Origin: a virus
Length of the DNA stretch: 22,717 nt
Reading direction: 5' to 3' (one strand)
Virus record (IMG/VR): IMGVR_UViG_3300032086_003275
Location: 1-22,717 of that record
The notes beneath the pieces are model-generated. The model made no database searches and had not been told where the DNA came from. It saw nothing but the letters and a program-made list of their open reading frames with translations. Numbering within the stretch: the first letter of the stretch is position 1; each line of letters opens with the position of its first letter. The position numbers and the translations under genes are program-made. Below are positions 7,972 to 13,027 of this stretch, in pieces.

Positions 7972-8446
7972 ATATTCTCTTTTGCTGGCTGGCTACCATA
8001 GCAGCTAGCGCCGCATTATCCTCACTTGAATCCTTAACCCCTTCCAGCAACTGAAAAAGAACCTGAATCCTTGGGTCTTCCATCTCATTCTCAGTAATCG
8101 AGTCGAAAAGGCTTAATGCCTTTCTGGCTAACAGTAGCGCTATGGACGCATCCTCACCAGATTCCAAGTCGGCTATCGCATCTGTGTTTTGCTGTATGTC
8201 GCTGGCATTTTGATCAACTTCAACTTGAATGGCATCAATAGTTGTATTTATTGTGTTGATTTCATTATTAATATCTAGAACGTCTGACTGCAATTGATCA
8301 ATTTCAAATTGAATTGTTTCTATTTCTTCTTCAAAGCCCACCGCCTCGTCCTGAGCCTGTGTGTAATCATCAACGACGCGCTGAGGCCACCCTGTAAGGG
8401 TTCTTAGCTCTTGGGTAGAAAATCGGTATCTAGTAACTGTTGCCAT
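7937..8446 (-). CDS. Coiled-coil virion protein in tail-needle (gp26) position
   Basis: 169 aa from the ATG at 8446, whose A is the last base of the upstream stop (TAATG coupling); an in-frame ATG at 8467 would lie inside the upstream gene. After a short N-terminal segment (TRYRFSTQELRTLTGWPQ) the protein is a heptad-rich coiled coil (FEEEIETIQFEIDQLQ, DINNEINTINTTI, VEVDQNASDIQQN) followed by a helical C-terminus with QQKRISILEDLVASL. In P22 the gene after gp10 encodes the trimeric needle gp26, which plugs the portal. Position and coiled coil fit, but the protein is shorter than gp26 (233 aa) and no sequence match is evident. A small fibre or scaffold-like protein is an alternative. Confidence 0.6.
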   Translation of the reverse strand: MATVTRYRFSTQELRTLTGWPQRVVDDYTQAQDEAVGFEEEIETIQFEIDQLQSDVLDINNEINTINTTIDAIQVEVDQNASDIQQNTDAIADLESGEDASIALLLARKALSLFDSITENEMEDPRIQVLFQLLEGVKDSSEDNAALAAMVASQQKRISILEDLVASLV

Positions 8447-9816
8447 TAAGTTAAGTCCAGTCTGCAAAACGTCATTTTTGATGCGGTGTAGCCGCGCATC
8501 CGTATGGTGAACCAGTTTCTGATGTAGCCAAGCCTTCGTAGAATAAACCTCTTGTCGTATTCCCCAAAGTCGCCATATGACATTCTCACTTCTTTGCCAA
8601 ATGTAAGCCCATCCCGCCCTAGGGAGACAAATACCGTGTCGTCATCATTTATTCCAGCTATGGTTTCTGCTTCCAGCTTGTTTATGGCCTGTGCTGGCAT
8701 TTTGATTAGCGGCGTAAATATTTCCCACTGAGCGCGTTCACCATATTGTAGACATTGCGAGGTGTTTATTGATGCGAATGTGCCATTGTTTTTATTCCCA
8801 TAGACCCACTTGTCACCATTGAATACGCCATTAATGGCTTGGTAATTTTCATTTCGACCACTGCCAAGACGATACCAAGCCACACTTGCTGGAAGGCCTA
8901 GATTGCAAGCTAGTGTCTTTGCTGGAAGATGTATAATTAGCGTGGCTTGCCCTTCGATGGTTCTACCTTCCAGCCTTATGCCACTTAATTCTATCTCGCT
9001 AAATTCCGCCAAAACCTTCTCTATCTCTCGGTTAGAAACCTTCTTATATTGCCCTAAAGATACTGCATACACGGCTAAGGATTCATTCTTTTTGCCACCA
9101 ACAATGTAGTGCGACCCATTAACCTCGGTGACAGCATGAGAGGACACGACACCAAGTTTTAGCGTGTTTGACTGCAGATAATCAAAGGCAAACTCCGATC
9201 CCCCTGACGGCTGAAAGTAGCTAATTGACTCTCTATCCAGAACCATTAGCTTGTTATCGTCGGTCTTTTGTAGTGCCAATGTTGGGTCTGGCGAGTACTC
9301 GGAGGTAGCAAAACTGAATGGACTTATTTCCTCCTCGTTGGTGATGTCGGTGTGATATATGTTTTCGCCATCGGTGAATACGTAATATCCACCTATCCAT
9401 ATACCATCAATAGGATTTCCTAGTTCTTCGTCAACAATTTGGCGGAACCCAACAGAATCATCATACAGATAGTAGTTGCCGCCAGCTATGATAGCCTGAG
9501 TATTGAACGAATACGGCATTGATACTTGCTCAACACCTGCAACAGTACCGAGTCTCGTGGCTACGCCATTAGAGCTTATCTCGAAAAATCCAGAACCGAC
9601 AACGGCGTAATGCTTATTCATTCTACGATTGTAGATGGCGCCACGACACAAGCTCTCCCCATCAACACTGGCGAATTGATCTAGTCCGTATTCCTGTTGC
9701 ATGTACGCCTCGGATTGAAACATCCTCTTTAGCACTGCATACATATTGAGAGGCATTGCGTCACGAAAGTCGTTATCGTCGCCCCTCTTATCTCCTGACA
9801 CCAAATCAACAATCAT
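8446..9816 (-). CDS. P22 gp10-like tail adaptor / packaged-DNA stabilisation protein
   Basis: 456 aa from the ATG at 9816, close to the 472 aa of P22 gp10. Several blocks line up with gp10 as I remember it: the N-terminal DFRDAMPLNMYAV (gp10 YIDYLPINMLA), LIIHLPAKTL (LIIHLPRHVL), IFTPLIKMPAQAINKLE (LFTPLFKADNARCFDLE), LTFGKEVRM (INYGREQMI) and EYDKRFILRRLGYIR (VYDKRVLWKRVGRIR). gp10 closes the portal channel below gp4 and receives the needle and spikes. The frame runs upstream to an ATG at 9858, but that start lacks a ribosome site, whereas GGGTGA lies just before 9816 and the N-terminus then matches gp10. It is followed by the needle-like gene. It is on the opposite strand to the ejection protein and tailspike. 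Confidence 0.85.
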   Translation of the reverse strand: MIVDLVSGDKRGDDNDFRDAMPLNMYAVLKRMFQSEAYMQQEYGLDQFASVDGESLCRGAIYNRRMNKHYAVVGSGFFEISSNGVATRLGTVAGVEQVSMPYSFNTQAIIAGGNYYLYDDSVGFRQIVDEELGNPIDGIWIGGYYVFTDGENIYHTDITNEEEISPFSFATSEYSPDPTLALQKTDDNKLMVLDRESISYFQPSGGSEFAFDYLQSNTLKLGVVSSHAVTEVNGSHYIVGGKKNESLAVYAVSLGQYKKVSNREIEKVLAEFSEIELSGIRLEGRTIEGQATLIIHLPAKTLACNLGLPASVAWYRLGSGRNENYQAINGVFNGDKWVYGNKNNGTFASINTSQCLQYGERAQWEIFTPLIKMPAQAINKLEAETIAGINDDDTVFVSLGRDGLTFGKEVRMSYGDFGEYDKRFILRRLGYIRNWFTIRMRGYTASKMTFCRLDLT

Positions 9817-9818
9817 CC

Positions 9819-9863
9819 TGTCACCCAATAAGCTGCAATAATATAAAATTACGCTCATTATAA
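9819..9863. promoter_or_regulatory. Two-box repeated element, copy 1
   Basis: Box A TGTCACCCAATAAGCTGCA (9819-9837), a 19-nt spacer, then box B ATTATAA (9857-9863). The same layout with one change in box A and identical spacing recurs at 10863-10907, while the spacer is mostly different. The boxes sit between the gp10-like gene (-) and a tiny + strand reading frame. Box B contains TATAAT on both strands, so the direction is open: on + it would be a -10 with an upstream activator box; on - box A would lie in the gp10 leader, where GGGTGA can also serve as its ribosome site. Confidence 0.5.
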
Positions 9864-9896
9864 TTGCAGGAAGAACGGTAGGCCAGTGAGGGGGTT

Positions 9897-9977
9897 ATGA
9901 GAAATAGAGAGGTGCGAAAGCGCTGCTCATACAAACATATGCAGCTCAACTCCCGCAGCATGAATAGGCTGTTTTGA
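9897..9977 (+). CDS. Possible 26-aa basic peptide
   Basis: A short reading frame with a strong ribosome site (GAGGGGG ending 2 nt before the ATG). The peptide starts MRNREVRKR, ends SRSMNRLF and is Arg/Lys-rich. It lies 34 nt downstream of two-box element copy 1 and just before a perfect hairpin at 9987-10006, so a promoter-like element, ribosome site, frame and terminator-like hairpin follow in order. Short length makes chance possible. If real it could be a regulatory or RNA-binding peptide. Confidence 0.35.
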   Translation: MRNREVRKRCSYKHMQLNSRSMNRLF

Positions 9978-9986
9978 CTGGGCTAA

Positions 9987-10006
9987 ATGGGTGATTACTC
10001 ACCCAT
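9987..10006. terminator. Perfect 8-bp-stem hairpin, terminator or operator
   Basis: ATGGGTGA, loop TTAC, TCACCCAT. It lies 6 nt beyond the end of the AT-rich - strand gene and 9 nt beyond the small + frame, so it could terminate both. T-runs are weak on either side. Each arm contains the heptamer TGGGTGA/TCACCCA that also occurs in both two-box elements and at 10833-10839, so it may instead be a protein-binding palindrome. Confidence 0.5.
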
Positions 10007-10012
10007 ATTAAT

Positions 10013-10603
10013 TTAGCGTAAAGCTTTCTTCATTTCACGTTCAAAATGGTTCAAAAGATCAAACCTTAACTTCAAATATGCGAATCTATCATGATGTTTA
10101 TATAATTCAGCATCACAATTAGAAAAAATATCAAAACCCGCTTCTCTATCTGAATAAAAATGGTGGCCGAAAATGGAAAGCTTGCTGTCGTGCTCTGATA
10201 TTTTTAAAATTTCACATTCTATCAATTCTCTTATTACCTTATTTTCGTCTAGGATGCCTGAACTATGAGCTTGATTTAAGTCATGAATAAAATTATCGAA
10301 GTCAAAAGGTATAACATAAGAACCTAATTCACCATGCTCATTAAATTCAACATATCGCCATGAGCTAAATATGCTCTCTAAGGAATCATTAAGTGACCCT
10401 AACCTTTCGTTAAATAATCGATCTCGGTCTATGGAATCATAAGAATTATGATTAAATAATTTAATTAAGTTAGATTTAAACTGATGACACAAACCTGTCC
10501 TCATAACATCATCTAAATATCTAGGATGTTTCATGAGATGTAGAACAGTTAAAATGTCTTGATCGTCGCAAAAGAATTTGCCGTTTTCTTCAGTAATAGG
10601 CAT
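10013..10603 (-). CDS. AT-rich orphan protein of unknown function
   Basis: 196 aa with a clear GAGGAG ribosome site before the ATG. Composition differs sharply from its neighbours: two hand-counted 60-base stretches are 27-28% GC, against about 45% around it. The protein is rich in Asp, His, Phe and Leu, with no membrane segment or signal. I see no known catalytic motif; features include a short Cys-containing N-terminal part (KFFCDDQDILTVLHLMKHPR) and a helical C-terminus (KLRFDLLNHFEREMKK). Composition and placement between two repeated promoter-like elements suggest a recently acquired, independently expressed gene (a moron). A defence, exclusion or toxin-type role is possible but nothing in the sequence shows it. 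Confidence 0.75.
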   Translation of the reverse strand: MPITEENGKFFCDDQDILTVLHLMKHPRYLDDVMRTGLCHQFKSNLIKLFNHNSYDSIDRDRLFNERLGSLNDSLESIFSSWRYVEFNEHGELGSYVIPFDFDNFIHDLNQAHSSGILDENKVIRELIECEILKISEHDSKLSIFGHHFYSDREAGFDIFSNCDAELYKHHDRFAYLKLRFDLLNHFEREMKKALR

Positions 10604-10628
10604 TATTAATCTCCTCGCTTGGGTTTGT

Positions 10629-10703
10629 TTATGCGCTGGGAACTGCCACGATCCAAACGCCTTTATTCTTGCCTGCTGTAACGATTGGGGCTTTAAGTTT
10701 CAT
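10629..10703 (-). CDS. Possible 24-aa peptide upstream of the orphan gene
   Basis: A short frame with AAGGA 10 nt before the ATG. It starts MKLKAPIVTAGKNKG, continues with a hydrophobic VWIVAVP and ends 25 nt before the orphan gene on the same strand. It has ordinary codons and could be a leader peptide or a tiny phage protein. Only the ribosome site and operon position support it. Confidence 0.4.
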   Translation of the reverse strand: MKLKAPIVTAGKNKGVWIVAVPSA

Positions 10704-10862
10704 GATTAAATATCCTTATTTAGTCAGATGCGGGCAAAGCGACTCAAACGCCTCACCCTTACACTTTCAACTATATCGTCATAAAATAAATCGCGTGTGT
10801 GATTCAGCGCCCTTTTTTCTAATTTCGGTAGCTGGGTGATTCAAAAAAATAAATAGCAATTT

Positions 10863-10907
10863 TGTCACCCAATAAACTGCAGCGATCTTAGATATTCACT
10901 ATTATAA
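10863..10907. promoter_or_regulatory. Two-box repeated element, copy 2
   Basis: TGTCACCCAATAAACTGCA (10863-10881), a 19-nt spacer, then ATTATAA (10901-10907), matching copy 1 at 9819. On the minus strand TTGGTT, 18 nt and TATAAT make a fair sigma-70 promoter pointing to the 24-aa frame and orphan gene; on the plus strand the boxes precede the gene at 10948. An inverted TGGGTGA heptamer stands at 10833-10839. The rest of the 10704-10862 gap shows nothing I can name. Confidence 0.5.
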
Positions 10908-10947
10908 ATGTGAGCAGCAGGACAAACCAACTAGAGAGGATGAAATA

Positions 10948-11223
10948 ATGAACAGATACGCCAGCACGGTATGTTTGACTCGATACGGCACCAACCCGTC
11001 CGATTGGGAAGACTGGCTAGAACTTGAGGCCAAGGAGTGCTTACTCCGAATGACAAGAAAGGCAATGGCAAGAGATGTAAGCAGGGCTATTTCCGATATT
11101 GAGACGGCGATAGAATCAATATCACTTTCCCTTGATGCGACTAAGAACAGCAACACCAAAGTAGGCGTACACGATAGTATCAAAATGCGGCTCAACAAAT
11201 TGCGTAAGGCCATCTTTAAGTAG
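10948..11223 (+). CDS. Small helical protein of unknown function
   Basis: 91 aa with GAGAGG about 9 nt before the ATG. It starts NRYASTVCLTRYGTNPSDWEDW, then ELEAKECLLRMTRKAMARDVSRAI, and has a helical end. The middle resembles a segment of the small protein at 11491-11682 (EA-x-EC...R...RKA). The last 102 nt overlap, tail to tail, the holin gene on the other strand. The longer opposite-strand frame over this region looks like a shadow. Function not recognised. Confidence 0.6.
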   Translation: MNRYASTVCLTRYGTNPSDWEDWLELEAKECLLRMTRKAMARDVSRAISDIETAIESISLSLDATKNSNTKVGVHDSIKMRLNKLRKAIFK

Positions 11224-11475
11224 CTGATACTGGGCATCATAACCAGACATTCCAGCAATCTGCATTGCCAAGTAGGATATGATCCATACACCTCCAACAC
11301 TCCAAGCCAAAACGCGCATGGTAGTGTTGTGAGGCAGTGAGGCGTCAAGCCATTTTAATAGGTAGTTCGCCTTTTCTTCTTTGGTAAGAATGGATTCGTC
11401 AACGCCCTTGGTGATGGAGTCAACAATCTTTCCGGCGGACTTTGAAACTGGAAATATTTTATTTAACACACTCAT
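11122..11475 (-). CDS. Putative holin, 3TM (GTA_holin_3TM) type
   Basis: 117 aa. The pattern GKIVDSITKGVDESILTKEEK, a Leu/Trp linker, then SLPHNTTMRVLAWSVGG and a first membrane segment (about 55-74, VWIISYLAMQIAG), followed by a second near 97-113 (VYAYFGVAVLSRIKGK), matches the 3TM holin family of tailed phages and gene-transfer agents. Holins form inner-membrane holes that time lysis. The start is 15 nt from a divergent small gene, and its ribosome site is weak. It is last of a - strand series of membrane proteins (11695-12342), a plausible lysis cassette. The 102-nt 3' overlap with a + strand gene is unusual. Confidence 0.75.
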   Translation of the reverse strand: MSVLNKIFPVSKSAGKIVDSITKGVDESILTKEEKANYLLKWLDASLPHNTTMRVLAWSVGGVWIISYLAMQIAGMSGYDAQYQLLKDGLTQFVEPHFDTIVYAYFGVAVLSRIKGK

Positions 11476-11490
11476 AAGAGGAACACTGTA

Positions 11491-11682
11491 ATGGGAATTT
11501 TAAATCAGGCTTTCTTTATTTCAAAAGTAGCGATTGAAAGATACAACATGGTCACAAATCACAATATCGAGACGTCTAAGGAGTTCATGAATAGGTTTAT
11601 ATCAAACTGCGATCAAGAGGCCGAGGAATGTATGGAGCGGGAAGCAAGAAAAGCATTTGAACAGGATTACCCAGACTTCTAG
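11491..11682 (+). CDS. Small charged protein of unknown function
   Basis: 63 aa with AGAGG 8 nt before the ATG, 15 nt from the divergent holin start. The C-terminal part EAEECMEREARKAFEQD resembles EAKECLLRMTRKAMARD in the protein at 10948, so the two may be diverged copies or share a short motif. The N-terminus (NQAFFISKVAIERYNMV) is mildly amphipathic. It runs head-on into the - strand membrane-protein gene, 12 nt away. Function not recognised. Confidence 0.6.
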   Translation: MGILNQAFFISKVAIERYNMVTNHNIETSKEFMNRFISNCDQEAEECMEREARKAFEQDYPDF

Positions 11683-11691
11683 CTGTCTATT

Positions 11692-11711
11692 GCCCTACTT
11701 TTCTGTAGGGC
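11692..11711. terminator. Hairpin between convergent genes
   Basis: GCCCTAC, loop TTTTCT, GTAGGGC: a perfect 7-bp stem. It begins 9 nt after the + gene stop and overlaps the last codons of the - gene ending at 11695. There is no T-run on either side, so it may be only a weak bidirectional terminator. Confidence 0.35.
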
Positions 11712-11910
11712 TCTCCCCCATTGCTTCAATCTCCCGCCTAAGCTTTTCACTCTCTAACTTTATTTTCTCATTTCTGAGGCGCATAAACTTTATAGTAAAT
11801 ACTCCAGCAACAAGACCGATTAGAATGCTAATTGCTGAACCTATATCACTTATGTAAGCGATTACAGTCGCTCCCGCTGTTGTCGATGTTGGCAGTAATG
11901 TTTTGAGCAT
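11695..11910 (-). CDS. Small one-helix membrane protein, possible lysis accessory
   Basis: 71 aa with GGAAGG 7 nt before the ATG. One membrane helix spans about residues 20-42 (SAISILIGLVAGVFTIKFM), followed by a charged cytoplasmic tail (RLRNEKIKLESEKLRREIEAM) predicted as helix. Such short proteins next to a holin are often second holins, antiholins or lysis regulators. It follows the 142-aa membrane gene by 3 nt and precedes the holin. Role inferred from position and topology only. Confidence 0.6.
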   Translation of the reverse strand: MLKTLLPTSTTAGATVIAYISDIGSAISILIGLVAGVFTIKFMRLRNEKIKLESEKLRREIEAMGESPTEK

Positions 11911-11913
11911 CGC

Positions 11914-12342
11914 CTACCTTCCCGCAACCCTAGCCAAAATATTAGAAGAAAGAAAACTAAGCCGATTCCAATAACCTCCTGCATTTCTGCATTCCTCAAT
12001 GGTAATGAGTAGAGCCGCAACATAGACAGAAAAGAACGCCAAGGGGGTATAGGCGAATAACTGGCTACCTGAATGGTATAAGGTAAAATCTATGGCATTA
12101 AGAACAACGCAAGCTAAAGAACACCACACCAAACGCTCAGCCGCTTTTGACGGATAGAACGACATGAATGTGATTGATATTGTTGATACTATGCCAGAAA
12201 GGTGAAAGTATATGGATAGTGGCGCCATTGGCGATACAGCCAACCAAGCTAAGGCGGCACCAAAAAATATTACTGAAGCATTAATTTTGCACGCCATGCT
12301 AATAAGTAGCCCAGCAATACAAAGAAGAACAAAAGATATCAC
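11914..12342 (-). CDS. Multi-pass membrane protein of unknown function
   Basis: 142 aa from GTG at 12342, overlapping the preceding TGA as GTGA. About five hydrophobic segments (roughly 2-20, 23-43, 45-63, 70-90, 96-115) leave a short cytoplasmic C-terminus (RNAGGYWNRLSFLSSN). No family recognised. Its place between small lysine-rich and holin-like genes suggests a lysis or membrane-associated role, but a superinfection-type function cannot be excluded. Confidence 0.65.
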   Translation of the reverse strand: MISFVLLCIAGLLISMACKINASVIFFGAALAWLAVSPMAPLSIYFHLSGIVSTISITFMSFYPSKAAERLVWCSLACVVLNAIDFTLYHSGSQLFAYTPLAFFSVYVAALLITIEECRNAGGYWNRLSFLSSNILARVAGR

Positions 12343-12440
12343 CTCTTGCTACCATTCTTGTTTCTTGGCTTTTTCTTGATGGCCGTAGTAGCCTTTTTCT
12401 TGGTTGTCTTGGGCTTTGGCTTGGGTCTTTGTCCGTACAT
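12339..12440 (-). CDS. Lysine/proline-rich 33-aa protein
   Basis: A 33-codon frame with AGG 9 nt before the ATG; the ribosome site overlaps the stop codon of the gene upstream. It starts MYGQRPKPKPKTTKKK, with further KKKPR near its end; about 40% of residues are Lys or Arg. It ends with a GTGA overlap onto the 142-aa membrane gene, so its translation may drive that gene. Tiny Lys-rich proteins of this kind recur in phage lysis and structural regions; I know of no function. Confidence 0.55.
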   Translation of the reverse strand: MYGQRPKPKPKTTKKKATTAIKKKPRNKNGSKR

Positions 12441-12446
12441 ATCGAT

Positions 12447-12638
12447 CTACCTGAATCGTGGTTGAAGGTTGTATTTTACCAGTCTCTGAGCATTCAAGGC
12501 AAAAGTGTTAATAACGTGAACTTTAGTCATTTCTCTTAGGTGCTCAGGAACCAAAAAAAGCGCCTCTAGGCGCTCCTCTTTCGTTTTGAGTTTACATATT
12601 TCTAATGCGTAGTGCCTAGGCCTTTTTTCTAATTGCAT
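12447..12638 (-). CDS. Small basic phage protein
   Basis: 63 aa. Its ATG overlaps the end of the upstream nuclease gene (ATGCAATTAG). Sequence blocks KRPRHYALEICKLKTKEER and VPEHLREMTKVHVINTFAL look like a helical early-phage protein and resemble small proteins in other replication operons. No motif assigned. Lies at the end of the early operon, before the lysine-rich gene. Confidence 0.65.
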   Translation of the reverse strand: MQLEKRPRHYALEICKLKTKEERLEALFLVPEHLREMTKVHVINTFALNAQRLVKYNLQPRFR

Positions 12639-13027
12639 TCTTCAAGCCAATCCTCGAAAGCCTCAATAACTGCCTCTGCACCATATGCTACACAAGCAAA
12701 ACAACCGCATTCAACTGCTTGATTTAAAAAGGATTTCTGTTTATCTGACAATCTTGAGAGCGTTTTATCTTTGCGCTTCAACTCACAGACAAACGGAGTC
12801 TTGCCAAGTATTATTATGTCACTAGCGCCAGCATTTAAGCTGCCTAAAGCCCTGTCCTTTGCCGCTTGGTGATGCGTCCTTACACCCTCGTTTTTCGGAT
12901 GAATAAGCATGTCGTAGTGGACTGGGTGAGTCTTTTTTACCCAGTTCACAAACGCCATATGCTCAGGCGTTTCATGAGGGCAATTTTTATCTCGAAACGA
13001 TATATCTCCGTATACTTTATATTTCAA
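12629..13027 (-). CDS. Putative VRR-NUC-like endonuclease
   Basis: 132 aa from a TTG at 13027, chosen because GAGGAG lies 7 nt before it; the frame continues to an ATG at 13054 with no ribosome site. Motifs fit the PD-(D/E)xK VRR-NUC layout: HETPEHMAFVNWVK, then HPKNEG, LNAGASDI with the catalytic Asp, FVCELKRKD supplying E-x-K, and SDKQKSFL with the downstream Gln. VRR-NUC proteins are structure-specific nucleases (Fan1 family; phage forms act like resolvases). It sits directly after the helicase with an 11-nt overlap, so branched-DNA processing during replication or recombination is likely. Family call good, substrate inferred. Confidence 0.78.
   Translation of the reverse strand: MKYKVYGDISFRDKNCPHETPEHMAFVNWVKKTHPVHYDMLIHPKNEGVRTHHQAAKDRALGSLNAGASDIIILGKTPFVCELKRKDKTLSRLSDKQKSFLNQAVECGCFACVAYGAEAVIEAFEDWLEECN

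Noticed and set aside
10902-11348. 148-aa - strand frame over the small gene at 10948
   Set aside because: Overlaps the holin in another frame, has no ribosome site and Leu/Ser-rich shadow-like composition.
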